From JACVRM01 sp963817375 (GTDB taxonomy: Bacteria; Actinomycetota; Thermoleophilia; Gaiellales; Gaiellaceae), in the NCBI GenBank assembly GCA_963817375.1, contig CAWFOB010000005.1:434001-498000 (forward strand): a stretch of DNA of 64,000 bases, written 5' to 3'. The notes beneath the pieces are model-generated. The model had not been told where the DNA came from. It did no database searches and saw only the letters and a list, made by a program, of their open reading frames with translations. Shown in pieces: positions 1 through 8,211 of the stretch. Position 1 is the stretch's first letter. The number at the start of each line of letters is the position of its first letter. The translations under genes were made by a program, and so were the position numbers.

Positions 1-2
1 AG

Positions 3-446
3 CTCGGCGGGGACGCCCCTCTGGTCGAGTTCCGGCACCGCGCCTGGTACGAGGGCGACCAGCTGCCCGAGACGCTGTCGCTGCTCGAGCGCCTCGGGGC
101 CGCGCATGTGGTCGTCGACGCACCCCAGGTCGAGGCGAAGAACGTGCCGCCGACGGTGCTCGCCGTGACGGCGCCGCTCACCTACACGCGCTTCCACGGG
201 CGCAACGCAGGAACGTGGAACGTTCGCGGCACGAGCGCCTCCGAGCGCTTCGACTACCTCTACTCGGAGGACGAGCTACGCGAATGGGCCGACCAGCTCC
301 GCGAGCTCGCCGGCCAGGCCGAGCAGGCGTTTGCGGTCTTCAACAACAACAACCGCAGCCCAGGCCCCGGCGGCGCGCCCGTCGCGCAGGCGGCCTGGAA
401 CGCGGACATGCTGAAGCGGCTGCTCGCCGAGCAACCTGTCGGCTAG
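3..446 (+). CDS. DUF72 (YecE-like) protein, C-terminal part
   Basis: Open from the window edge, so the start lies upstream. The 147 visible residues include VEFRHRAWYEGD near the beginning, PLTYTRFHGRN and a late FNNNN stretch, which is the usual order of motifs in the C-terminal half of DUF72/YecE TIM-barrel proteins. The biochemical function of this family is not established. It ends in TAG that shares the tetranucleotide CTAG with the stop codon of the convergent hydrolase gene. Family call is solid; function is unknown. Confidence 0.8.
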   Translation, partial: LGGDAPLVEFRHRAWYEGDQLPETLSLLERLGAAHVVVDAPQVEAKNVPPTVLAVTAPLTYTRFHGRNAGTWNVRGTSASERFDYLYSEDELREWADQLRELAGQAEQAFAVFNNNNRSPGPGGAPVAQAAWNADMLKRLLAEQPVG

Positions 447-1060
447 ACCGAGCCGACGAAGTCGAGCAGCACGCCGTTGAACTCCTCCGGCTGCTCGACG
501 GAGACGAGGTGGCCCGCGCCCGGGAAGACCTCGACGCGGCCCAGCGGCGCCAGCGCCGCGAGCTGCCGCGCCTCGTCGACCGAGAGCACGTCGTCGGCCC
601 CGCCGACGGCCACGATCAGCGGGCCGGCGAACGCGCGCACCACGCCGGTGCGGTCCGGGCGGTCGCGCAATGCCGCCGTCGCGGCGGCGAGCTCCGGCGC
701 GGTCGCGGTCGTGTCCATGCCCGGCGGGACGGCACCGTCGCCCAGCAAGGTGATCAGCGCCTCACGGTCGCGCCGCCGCTCGGGCGAGTCGGCACCTGCC
801 CGCGCCCCGGCGAGCAGCAGCCCGCGAACTCGCTCCGGCGCCCGCGCCGCCATGGCCAGCCCGGTGTAGCCGCCCATCGAGGCGCCGACCACGATCAGCG
901 GGCCGTCGACGTCGTCCAGGATCCCGGCCGCCCAGCGGTCGAGCGACGGGCCGCGGCCGTAGAGCCGCGGCGCCACGACGTCGCGGCCCTCGAGCGCTGC
1001 GATCTGCGGGTCCCACATCCGCTCGTCGAGCGGGAACGCGTGCAGGAGCACGACGGTCAT
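443..1060 (-). CDS. alpha/beta-hydrolase fold protein
   Basis: A 205-residue protein with a compact alpha/beta-hydrolase layout: an oxyanion-side HAFPLDERMW motif near the N-terminus, nucleophile elbow GASMGG around residue 60, acid residue in GGADDVLS and catalytic His in GAGHLVSVEQPEEF near the end. Substrate cannot be told; small esterases, lactonases and MhpC/PcaD-type enzymes look like this. It is the last gene of a minus-strand operon, 9 bases after the GNAT gene. Its TAG stop overlaps the stop of the convergent DUF72 gene within CTAG. Confidence 0.8.
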   Translation of the reverse strand: MTVVLLHAFPLDERMWDPQIAALEGRDVVAPRLYGRGPSLDRWAAGILDDVDGPLIVVGASMGGYTGLAMAARAPERVRGLLLAGARAGADSPERRRDREALITLLGDGAVPPGMDTTATAPELAAATAALRDRPDRTGVVRAFAGPLIVAVGGADDVLSVDEARQLAALAPLGRVEVFPGAGHLVSVEQPEEFNGVLLDFVGSV

Positions 1061-1069
1061 ATGTGCTCC

Positions 1070-2086
1070 TCAGTGCGCGACGATGATCGCCTCGGGGTCG
1101 GCCTTCGCCTCGGCGAAGGACCGCGGGGGCTCGAGCCCCAGGACGCCGGCGAGCTGCTCGGCGAGCTCGGGCGCCGGCGGCAGGTCGGCGTCCGACTCGG
1201 CGACACGGGCGACCGCACGGATCTGCGCCGGCTCGGCCCCGGTCAGCCGTCCGAGCACGGTCGGGTTCGCGCGCAGCGCGACGGCGTCGCCCGGTGCGAT
1301 CGGCCCGTAGGCGCCCGGCACGGACAGGTACTCGTCGAGCAGCGCGCCGCGCTCGTAGGCGGCGAGCCGCACGAAGCGGCCGCGCTCGACCGCAAGCGCG
1401 ATCACGACCGAGCCGGTGACGTTCGAGAGCTCCCGCGCCAGCTGCCCGACCAGCTCGGGCTCGCGCTCCCAGACCTCGTCGGTGACGGAGATCCAGCCGT
1501 TCCGGGGCGCCGAGACGACGGTCGCCTGGGAGCGGAACAGCCGCGGGACGAAGCGCCCGACGTCCGCGGCGATCGCAGCCTGGTCGTCGGTCTGTGCGAT
1601 CACCGCGCCCACCGTCGCGCCTGCCGGCGCCTGGCCGCCCGCGCGCTGCGCGAGCGTCTCGACGGGCACGGCAGCGACGACCTGGCCGTCCTCGAAGCCG
1701 AGCCGCTCGTAGAACACGCGCGCCGGCCGGTTCGACGTCGCCACGTTCAGGCTGACCCAGCGCGCGCCGAGCTCGCGCGCCCGCGCGGCGACCTCGGCCA
1801 TCAGGCGCGTGCCGAGCCCGCTCCCGCGCGCGTCGGGGCGGACGTACACATCGGTGACGTGCGAGCGCTCGCCGCGCAGTGCGGTCGCGAATGCGAAGCC
1901 GGCCGGCCCCGCGTCGTCCTCGGCGATCAGGGCGACACCCTCGGCCGCGTGACGGCGGAGGTCGGCCCAGGCCTCGTCCCAGGTCTCAGGCTCGAAGCCC
2001 GGCGGCTCGGGGATCTCGGCATCGAGCGCCTCCCACAGCCCGCGGATGGCGTCGGCATCCGCCTCGGTGACGGGACGGATCGTCAT
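1070..2086 (-). CDS. GNAT-family N-acetyltransferase with C-terminal extension
   Basis: A 338-residue protein. Residues 1 to about 150 form a GNAT acetyltransferase domain, with the acetyl-CoA loop seen in VRPDARGSGLGTRLM and the C-terminal strand in RVFYERLGFEDG. The remaining roughly 190 residues are a separate acidic domain I do not recognise. The ATG at 2086 overlaps the stop of the upstream glycosylase gene as ATGA, which fixes the start and argues for translational coupling. The acyl acceptor is unknown. Confidence 0.8.
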   Translation of the reverse strand: MTIRPVTEADADAIRGLWEALDAEIPEPPGFEPETWDEAWADLRRHAAEGVALIAEDDAGPAGFAFATALRGERSHVTDVYVRPDARGSGLGTRLMAEVAARARELGARWVSLNVATSNRPARVFYERLGFEDGQVVAAVPVETLAQRAGGQAPAGATVGAVIAQTDDQAAIAADVGRFVPRLFRSQATVVSAPRNGWISVTDEVWEREPELVGQLARELSNVTGSVVIALAVERGRFVRLAAYERGALLDEYLSVPGAYGPIAPGDAVALRANPTVLGRLTGAEPAQIRAVARVAESDADLPPAPELAEQLAGVLGLEPPRSFAEAKADPEAIIVAH

Positions 2087-2931
2087 GCCGCCGCCGTGCG
2101 CGCGCCGGTCAGCAGGTAGTGCGCGGTCAGGTTCTGGAACGGGTCGAAGCGGTCTCCCATGGCGCGTGTCTCCTCGATCGAAAGGTCCTCGGGTCCTTTG
2201 GGTCCGGGGCCACGATAGAAGCGGGAGACCGCCTTGCGCAGCGCCAGGTCGCCGGCCGGCCAGGCGCGGGGCCGCGCAAGGTGCCGTGCGAGGAACCAGT
2301 CGACCGTCCACTCGCCGATCCCCGGGAGCGCGCGCAGCAGGGCGTGGATCTCCTCGTCGGGCAACGAGCCGAGCGCGCCGAGATCCAGCTCGGAACGCGC
2401 CAGCGCGAGGATGTACTGCGCCTTGCGGTGTGAGAAGCCCAGCACGAAGAGGTCGTCCTCCTCCAGGCCGGCGATCGTGTCGCGCGCCGGGAAGCCGACC
2501 GCGTGCTCGCCGCGCGGCCCTCCGTATCGATCGACAAGCCGGTTGCGGATCGCGATCGCGGCACGGAGCGAGACCTGCTGAGCGCTGATCGAGGTGACGA
2601 GCGTCTCGAACGGCTCCGGCGAGAGCGGCGGCCGGAACCCGTCGAGTGCCTCCACGAGGCCACGCAGAATGCCGTCGCCGGCCGCGAAGGCGTAGAAGGG
2701 CTCGAGCTCGAATGGAAGCCCGAGCACCGCCTCCGCGACCGGCCGGGTCTCGTCGTCGAGCGGCTCGACATCGGCGCCCCCGGGCGCCTCCGCCAGACGC
2801 AGCTCGCGCCCGCCGACGACGCGGTAGAGCGCGCCCTCGTGCCAGACGGTGGCGAGGTCGTTGCCGAAGGCCCGGAACCGCTCGGTGGAGAGCTCGAAGC
2901 TGTACGGCCCCGCGACGGGGAGCAGCGTCAC
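2083..2931 (-). CDS. AlkA-type DNA-3-methyladenine glycosylase (HhH-GPD)
   Basis: Predicted base-excision repair glycosylase for alkylated bases, 282 residues. The HhH-GPD core is visible: a SISAQQVSLRAA helix, the helix-hairpin-helix ALPGIGEWTVDW and, 20 residues on, the Asp of PAGDLALRKAV that serves as the catalytic aspartate in AlkA/MPG-like enzymes. There is no C-terminal Fe-S cysteine cluster, which argues against the EndoIII/MutY branch. The GTG start at 2931 overlaps the phosphorylase stop as GTGA; the frame is open further upstream but that part overlaps the phosphorylase. Confidence 0.85.
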   Translation of the reverse strand: MTLLPVAGPYSFELSTERFRAFGNDLATVWHEGALYRVVGGRELRLAEAPGGADVEPLDDETRPVAEAVLGLPFELEPFYAFAAGDGILRGLVEALDGFRPPLSPEPFETLVTSISAQQVSLRAAIAIRNRLVDRYGGPRGEHAVGFPARDTIAGLEEDDLFVLGFSHRKAQYILALARSELDLGALGSLPDEEIHALLRALPGIGEWTVDWFLARHLARPRAWPAGDLALRKAVSRFYRGPGPKGPEDLSIEETRAMGDRFDPFQNLTAHYLLTGARTAAA

Positions 2932-4712
2932 CGCGAGCGGTGTGCGGGCAGGTAATAGCCCTCGGCGTACTCCCGCACCATGCGGTCGGCGCCGAAGCGC
3001 TCCCCCACCGCGGCGATCGACGCGACCACGCGGTCGAGCCAGCCGCTCCGGTCCGCGAAGGAGGGCACGACCTCCTGCTCGAGGATCCGGTAGAGCGTCT
3101 CCGCGTCGGCGGCATCCTGCTCTTCCTCCTCGTCGTGCTCGCCGCCCTCGATCGCCCAGCCGATCGCCGGCGCGTAGGCCTCGGCCCACCAGCCGTCGAG
3201 CGTCGACACGTTGACGGCGCCGTTGAGCGCGGCCTTCATGCCGCTCGTCCCGCTCGCCTCCTGCGGCCGGCGCGGCGTGTTCAGCCAGATGTCGACGCCG
3301 CGCACGATCACCTTCGCGAGCGCCATGTCGTAGTCGGGCAGGAAGGCGACGCGGCTGGAGACCCCGTCGGCCCGTGCGTACTCGATCACGCGGCGGATGA
3401 GCTCCTTGCCGGCGGCGTCCGCCGGGTGCGCCTTGCCGGCCACGACCAGCTGCACCGGGCGGTCGGCGTCGTGGAGCAGCCGCCGCAGGCGCTCGCGGTC
3501 GGAGAAGATCAGGCCGGCGCGCTTGTAGGTCGCGAAGCGACGGGCGAAGCCGATGGTGAGCGCGTCCGGGGTGAGCCCGGCCGCGGGGACGACCCGCTCG
3601 ACGAGCGCGCGCTTCTGCGCCGCGAGCACCTCGGCGAGCGCGTCGCGGTCCAGGTCGCGCGCGCGATCCCAGTGCTGCTCGCCGGGCGGCGCATCGAGCT
3701 CCACGCCGGCCTCGGCGAGGAGCTCACGCAGCCGCGGGCCGATCCAGGTGCCGAAGTGGACGCCGTTCGTGACCGCACCGATCGGAGCGGCGTGGTCGAG
3801 CCCCGCCCACATCTCGCGCGCGACCTCGCCGTGGAGCACGGAGACGCCGTTCGCGCGGGCGGCCGTGCGCAGTGCGAGCGGCGTGAGACCGAAGCTGTCG
3901 TCCCCCGGTGCGCTGCCGAGCCGGCTGAACTCCTCCCACGAGAGCCCGGCCTCGCCGGCCAGCCCCTCGGTGTAGCGGCGGACGAGCTCGGTCGCGAAGC
4001 GCTCGTTGCCGGCCGGCACGGGCGTGTGCGTCGTGAAGACGGTCGAGGCGCGGATCGCCTCGAGCGCCTCGTCGCGCGGGCGCCCACCCTCGACCGCGAC
4101 GCGCAGCCGCTCGAGCGCGAGGAAGGCGGCGTGGCCCTCGTTGACGTGGAAGACGGACGGCACGATGCCGAGCGCAGCGAGGGCGCGCGGCCCGCCGACG
4201 CCGAGCACGAGCTCCTGCCGGAGCCGGTGCTCGCGGTCGCCCCCGTAGAGCGTGTCGGTGATGCGCCGCGCGCCGTCCGAGTTGCCCTCGACGTCGGTGT
4301 CGAGGAGCAGGAGCGGCACGCCGGCCGCGTCGGTCCGCCAGATCTGCGCGCGCACGTCTTCGCCGGCCAGGTCGACGGTGACCGTGACGGGCGCGCCGCC
4401 TGCGTCGCGCTCGAGCGTCAGGCCGCACTGCTCGGGTTCGATCTCGACGTAGCGCTCCTCCTGGCCGTCGCCGTCGATCGCCTGGCGGAAGTAGCCCATC
4501 CGGTAGAGCAGGCCGACGCCGACGAGCGGGACGCCGAGGTCGGCTGCCGCCTTCAGGTGATCTCCGGCGAGAACGCCGAGCCCGCCCGAGTAGACGGGCA
4601 GCTCCTCGCCGATGCCGAACTCCATGCAGAAGTAGGCGACGTTGAAGCCGGCCTCGCCGCCGTGGTCCCGCGCCCACCAGGCTGCGCGTGTCGAGGCAGG
4701 GGCGGAGGTCAT
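2928..4712 (-). CDS. glgP: alpha-glucan phosphorylase (short glycogen/maltodextrin type)
   Basis: Releases glucose-1-phosphate from glycogen or maltodextrins. At 594 residues it matches the short alpha-glucan phosphorylase subfamily rather than the roughly 800-residue enzymes. Visible signatures are FCMEFGIGEELPVYSGGLG, VFHVNEGHAAFLALERLR, the sugar-phosphate region RRFATYKRAGL, and EASGTSGMKAALNG near the C-terminus, which carries the PLP-binding lysine. The start ATG overlaps the HAD phosphatase stop as ATGA, and its own end overlaps the alkA-type gene, so all are probably one transcript. Confidence 0.92.
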   Translation of the reverse strand: MTSAPASTRAAWWARDHGGEAGFNVAYFCMEFGIGEELPVYSGGLGVLAGDHLKAAADLGVPLVGVGLLYRMGYFRQAIDGDGQEERYVEIEPEQCGLTLERDAGGAPVTVTVDLAGEDVRAQIWRTDAAGVPLLLLDTDVEGNSDGARRITDTLYGGDREHRLRQELVLGVGGPRALAALGIVPSVFHVNEGHAAFLALERLRVAVEGGRPRDEALEAIRASTVFTTHTPVPAGNERFATELVRRYTEGLAGEAGLSWEEFSRLGSAPGDDSFGLTPLALRTAARANGVSVLHGEVAREMWAGLDHAAPIGAVTNGVHFGTWIGPRLRELLAEAGVELDAPPGEQHWDRARDLDRDALAEVLAAQKRALVERVVPAAGLTPDALTIGFARRFATYKRAGLIFSDRERLRRLLHDADRPVQLVVAGKAHPADAAGKELIRRVIEYARADGVSSRVAFLPDYDMALAKVIVRGVDIWLNTPRRPQEASGTSGMKAALNGAVNVSTLDGWWAEAYAPAIGWAIEGGEHDEEEEQDAADAETLYRILEQEVVPSFADRSGWLDRVVASIAAVGERFGADRMVREYAEGYYLPAHRSR

Positions 4713-5383
4713 GCCGCGGCCCGCGCCGCATCGATGCCCCGCGCGACATCGTGCAGGTCGGCGAACGGCTCGTAGGCGACGCCGTGCTCGTCGAGGTAGC
4801 GGGCGAGCCCGTCGCGCGCGAAGACGCGCGGGGCGATGCGGGCGACGCAGCGGTCCGACCAGCCGTCGCCGACGTAGACCCAGCCGTCCGCGCCGAGTGC
4901 GGCCACGGCAGCGCGCTTGCACGGCTCGCCGCACACCTCGCACTGGGCGAGCTGCCCAAGGTTCGCCCGCCAGCCCGGCTCGATCGAGCCGGCCACGATC
5001 TCGACCAGGCCGGCGCGCTCGCCGAGCACCGGCTCGACCAGCTCGCGGAAGCTGCTCGTCACCACCACCACGCGCCGCCCGGCGCGCCCGGCGGTGTCCA
5101 CCAGATCGTCGAAGCCAGGGCGGACACGCGCGCGCCGGCGCACCCACTCGACCACTTCGGCCTGCGGCCGCCGGATCGTCACGAGCTTGCGCTCGATGTC
5201 GTCGACGAGCCGGATCTTCCCGCGCTCGAGCGCCGCATCGACCTCGGCGTACACGTCGGGGTCGCCGAACTCCCGGCAGACGAGGTCGAGCATGTCCTCC
5301 TCGGTGATCGTGCCGTCGAAGTCGAGCACCACCGCGCCCGGCCGGCGCGCAAACGACACGCTCTTGTCACCGTCTCGTTTCAC
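4709..5383 (-). CDS. HAD-IB phosphatase, MtnX-like
   Basis: A 224-residue haloacid-dehalogenase phosphatase. Motif I is VVLDFDGTITEED, motif II lies in VVVTSSFREL, and motif IV is VYVGDGWSDRCVA. A CEVCGEPCKR cluster in the middle is typical of MtnX/PHOSPHO1-like members. Possible substrates include the methionine-salvage intermediate of MtnX or another small phosphoester; nothing else for methionine salvage is nearby. I chose the GTG at 5383, since the reading frame upstream is arginine-rich and unlike the family. First gene of the overlapped operon down to the hydrolase. Confidence 0.75.
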   Translation of the reverse strand: MKRDGDKSVSFARRPGAVVLDFDGTITEEDMLDLVCREFGDPDVYAEVDAALERGKIRLVDDIERKLVTIRRPQAEVVEWVRRRARVRPGFDDLVDTAGRAGRRVVVVTSSFRELVEPVLGERAGLVEIVAGSIEPGWRANLGQLAQCEVCGEPCKRAAVAALGADGWVYVGDGWSDRCVARIAPRVFARDGLARYLDEHGVAYEPFADLHDVARGIDAARAAA

Positions 5384-5571
5384 ACGCGTGCGTCGGTCGT
5401 CGCTACGGTCGCACCGGGGAGGAGGCCAGGGGCACCTACGCACCCGTCCGCAGGGGCCATGGCCGGCACGGCCGACTCAGCGGCGCGCCGCGACCTCCGG
5501 TTCGTGAGCCCTCGGGCCAGACACCGGCGGAAGGATAGTCGGACGACCGCGGCGGGCTGCCGACCTGTCGG

Positions 5572-6276
5572 CTACGTGTGCGAGGTGTCCGGGCGGGGCG
5601 CGCCGCGCAGGCGGCGGACGCCGTAGACGACCGCGGCGCCGAGCGCGATCGCCAGCACGACCCCGAGCAGCCCGTGGCTGATGCGGTTCGGCGGCCAGTA
5701 GGTCGCGAAGACGGGCCCGATCAGGTCCGATCGCGGCACCGAGCCCCACGCGCGCGAGTCGCACGACATGCCGCGGTTGTCGCCCATCATGAAGTACTCG
5801 CCCGGCGGGACGACCCACGAACGGTTGCGGTACGAGGTGTCCTGGGCGCGGACCGCGGCGGACACGTACGGCTCGCTCAGCCGCCGGCCATTCACGGAGA
5901 TGTAGCCCTGCCCGTCCTCGCGAATCTGGTCGCCGGGCAGCCCGATCAGGCGCTTGACGAACGCGCTGCCGGGCTCGCCGCAGCCGGATTGCGCCACCGA
6001 GGACGGCGCGTCGAAGACCACGACCTCGCCCCGCCGGGGATCGCGGAAGTGGAGGATGAACCGGTTCGCGAGCACACGGTCGGACGAGCTCGCCTCACAC
6101 CCGGCGGCCGGCCGCGCGCAGTGCAGCGTCGGCTCCATCGACGAGGACGGGATCCGGTACGGGTTGACGACGTACGCCTTCACGAGCAGCACGACGACGA
6201 CCGCGCCGAGGATCGTCGCGACCCAGTCGACGGTCGTCCGCCAGCGCGGCGGGATGCGGTCGAGCACCGGTGCCAT
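5572..6276 (-). CDS. lepB: signal peptidase I
   Basis: Membrane serine protease that removes signal peptides of secreted proteins. A single N-terminal membrane helix (ATILGAVVVVLLVKAYVV) precedes the catalytic Ser in PSSSMEPTL; the catalytic Lys is in AFVKRLIGLPGD, and GEYFMMGDNRGMSCDSRAWG is the conserved box near the end. A second hydrophobic segment lies at the C-terminus. Of two adjacent ATGs (6279 and 6276), I choose 6276 because a TATGCT -10 box sits exactly six bases upstream of it, the leaderless spacing repeated in this window. Divergent from padR. Confidence 0.93.
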   Translation of the reverse strand: MAPVLDRIPPRWRTTVDWVATILGAVVVVLLVKAYVVNPYRIPSSSMEPTLHCARPAAGCEASSSDRVLANRFILHFRDPRRGEVVVFDAPSSVAQSGCGEPGSAFVKRLIGLPGDQIREDGQGYISVNGRRLSEPYVSAAVRAQDTSYRNRSWVVPPGEYFMMGDNRGMSCDSRAWGSVPRSDLIGPVFATYWPPNRISHGLLGVVLAIALGAAVVYGVRRLRGAPRPDTSHT

Positions 6277-6282
6277 CATCGG

Positions 6283-6315
6283 AGCATAGACAAACTAGGT
6301 ATAGACTCTCTAGGG
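6283..6315. promoter_or_regulatory. lepB/padR divergent promoter with tandem 15-bp repeat
   Basis: Minus-strand TATGCT (6288-6283) fits a leaderless lepB promoter. Two abutting 15-bp direct repeats, 6286-6300 and 6301-6315, share ATAGAC...CTAGG with a variable triplet between (AAA or TCT) and end three bases before the padR start. The second repeat includes TAGACT, a plausible padR -10. The repeat is a good candidate PadR operator, which would control both genes; that role is inference. Confidence 0.6.
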
Positions 6316-6317
6316 TC

Positions 6318-6638
6318 ATGGCACGCGAGCCGTTCTCGGGCCACCTCGACCTGATCCTGCTGGCTGCGCTCGACTCCGGGCCGCGGCACGGGTACGCCGT
6401 CATCGAGCACATCCGCCGCTCGAGCGGCGGCCACTTCGACTACCCGGAGGGCACCGTCTACCCCGCCCTGCACCGCCTGGAGGACGACGGCCTACTGCAC
6501 AGCGCGTGGAGCGAGGACGGCGCCCGGCGTCGGCGCGTCTACGAGATGACGCCGCGCGGGCGCAAGGCACTCGCCGGGCGGCGCACGCAGTGGGAGCGCT
6601 TCGCGCAGAGTGTGGCGGCGGTGATCGAGTCGACATGA
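6318..6638 (+). CDS. PadR-family transcriptional regulator
   Basis: A 106-residue winged-helix repressor. The N-terminal half shows the PadR fold: LDLILLAALDSGPRHGYAV, EGTVYPALHRLEDDGLL (recognition helix region) and the wing RRRVYEMTPRGRKAL. The frame is open 48 bases upstream, but the ATG at 6318 starts the conserved domain and lies just after the tandem repeats. Its stop overlaps the next gene as ATGA. PadR genes paired with a small membrane gene are a common arrangement; the ligand is unknown. Confidence 0.88.
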   Translation: MAREPFSGHLDLILLAALDSGPRHGYAVIEHIRRSSGGHFDYPEGTVYPALHRLEDDGLLHSAWSEDGARRRRVYEMTPRGRKALAGRRTQWERFAQSVAAVIEST

Positions 6639-7042
6639 GCGCGATCGAGCGTGCAGTCACGGCGTACGCCGCGCAGCTGCGCGGGCCGCGGCGCGCCCGC
6701 CGGCGGCTCGTCGACGAGGTCGAGGCGCACCTCCACGACGCGGTCGAGGCCGAGCTCGCGGCCGGCGCCGACCGGCCGGCGGCCGAGAACGCTGTGCTCG
6801 AGCGCTTCGGCGACCTGCACGCGTCGGCGCAGCTCTGGAACCGCGACCGCGCCGTTCGCCGCGGCGCCTCGCGGCGGAACGCGCTGCTCCTCGCCTGCGC
6901 CGCCGTCGCAGCCGCCGCCCTCGGTGTTGCGCAGCACGCCTCGGGCAAGAACCCGCCGCCGCGCCGCTGCGCTCAGGATCAGCGCGGCCTCATGACGAGC
7001 AGCTGCGGCCTGCCGTCGGCCCCGCGCTCCAACGGGAAGTAG
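6635..7042 (+). CDS. PadR-partner membrane protein, HAAS/permease-prefix-like
   Basis: A 135-residue protein, translationally coupled to padR (ATGA). The first 75 residues are a helical domain with a LVDEVEAHLHDAVEAEL stretch and AENAVLERFGD, as in the HAAS or permease-prefix domains that accompany PadR regulators. One membrane helix (LLLACAAVAAAALGVAQ) follows, then a short basic tail. It probably senses or relays a membrane signal with the PadR partner, but no direct evidence of mechanism is in the sequence. Confidence 0.65.
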   Translation: MSAIERAVTAYAAQLRGPRRARRRLVDEVEAHLHDAVEAELAAGADRPAAENAVLERFGDLHASAQLWNRDRAVRRGASRRNALLLACAAVAAAALGVAQHASGKNPPPRRCAQDQRGLMTSSCGLPSAPRSNGK

Positions 7043-7062
7043 ACGAGGACGATCGCCGGGCC

Positions 7063-7482
7063 GTGAAACGGATCGGCCTGATCGGCGTGCTCGTGCTGGG
7101 GTTTGCCCCTGCCGCCGCGCCGGGTCCCGCGACGATCCCGCCGCCGAGCCAGCCCGGCCCGTGGCGTCAGCTCGGCAAGGTTGTCACCTCGCGCCCGGGC
7201 GCGCAGCTCTACCTCCTGCGCCAGCTCGCGAGCCCGAAGGCGCTTGCCGTCGTCGCCACCTCATCTTCCGCACGGCCGATCCGCCTCACCTGGCGGAACG
7301 ACTGCGCGCTCGAGACCGACGAGTCGATGGGGCCTGACGACAGCGGGACGACGAGAGGCGCGCGCCGGGTCACCCGCTACCTGACCGTGGCGGCCGGCGC
7401 GCCGATCTGCAGGGTGCAGGTAACGGCCCGCATCGCGGGCACGCCGAAGGCGCGTGTGGCCGCGGCCGTCTTCGGCTACTGA
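7063..7482 (+). CDS. secreted protein of unknown function
   Basis: A 139-residue protein with an N-terminal signal peptide (MKRIGLIGVLVLGFAPAAA) from a GTG start. The mature part has a likely beta-rich fold with two cysteines (in RNDCALET and GAPICRVQV) that could form a disulfide outside the cell. I recognise no family. It follows the PadR pair by 20 bases on the same strand and may be co-transcribed with it. Confidence 0.6.
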   Translation: MKRIGLIGVLVLGFAPAAAPGPATIPPPSQPGPWRQLGKVVTSRPGAQLYLLRQLASPKALAVVATSSSARPIRLTWRNDCALETDESMGPDDSGTTRGARRVTRYLTVAAGAPICRVQVTARIAGTPKARVAAAVFGY

Positions 7483-7488
7483 TTCGGC

Positions 7489-8211
7489 ATGGCCGACGAC
7501 GAGGTCGCGCAGCTCTACGGCCTGCCGCTGAACGAGTTCGTCCCGCGGCGCGACGCGCTCGCGCGCGAGCTGCGCAAGGCAGGCGACCGCGAGCGCGCAG
7601 CCGAGGTTGGCAAGCTGAAGCGTCCCACGGTCGGAGCCTGGGCGGTGAATCAGCTCGCCCGGCGCAACCGCAAGGACCTCGATGTGCTGCTCGACACGGG
7701 GCACCGCCTGCGCAGCGGCCAGTTGCACGCGCTGGAGACCGGCGACGCGTCGCAGTTCGAGAAGGCCCGCGGCGATCACGAGCGCGCCGTGCGGAAGCTG
7801 CTAAGCGACGCCCGAGACGTGCTCGCCGGCGAGCGCGGCACGGCCTCGGATCAGGCGCTCTCCAGCATCGAGCGGACGCTCCGCTACGCGTCCATCGACG
7901 ACGCGCACCGTCCCGCGCTCGCCTCGGGCACGCTCACCACGGAGGTCGAGGCGCCAGGGTTCGGGGCGTTCGCCGGCATGGCGCTCCCGCCGCAGTCGCA
8001 GCCTTCAGAGCCGAAGCGCGAGAGCGCGAGCGAGCAGCGGGCTCGCCTCACCGCCGCCAGAGCCGAGCTCAAGGACGCTCAGAAGCGCGAGCGCGAGGCG
8101 AAGCAGCGGATCGCGAAGGCCGAGAAGGAGCTCGCCGACGCGCAGGAGGCGCTGGAGGCCGCCGCGGCCGAGACCCGGGACGCGGAGGAGCGGCTCAGAG
8201 ATGTGACGTGA
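7489..8211 (+). CDS. hypothetical protein with C-terminal coiled coil
   Basis: A 240-residue, charged, soluble protein. The N-terminal 60 residues contain AQLYGLPLNEFVPRRDAL and VGAWAVNQLARR, motifs I associate with actinobacterial proteins of unknown function. Residues from about 175 to the end are a long alternating Lys/Glu/Ala helix, a coiled coil. Its last 17 bases overlap the 3' end of convergent hmgA. No function can be assigned. Confidence 0.6.
   Translation: MADDEVAQLYGLPLNEFVPRRDALARELRKAGDRERAAEVGKLKRPTVGAWAVNQLARRNRKDLDVLLDTGHRLRSGQLHALETGDASQFEKARGDHERAVRKLLSDARDVLAGERGTASDQALSSIERTLRYASIDDAHRPALASGTLTTEVEAPGFGAFAGMALPPQSQPSEPKRESASEQRARLTAARAELKDAQKREREAKQRIAKAEKELADAQEALEAAAAETRDAEERLRDVT

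Noticed and set aside
215..2119. Long plus-strand ORF of 634 codons
   Set aside because: It is an Arg/Gly/Ala-rich shadow opposite the hydrolase, GNAT and AlkA-type genes; no recognisable motif, as expected in very GC-rich DNA.
2646..4775. 709-codon plus-strand ORF
   Set aside because: Antisense shadow of the alpha-glucan phosphorylase gene, which has clear catalytic motifs.
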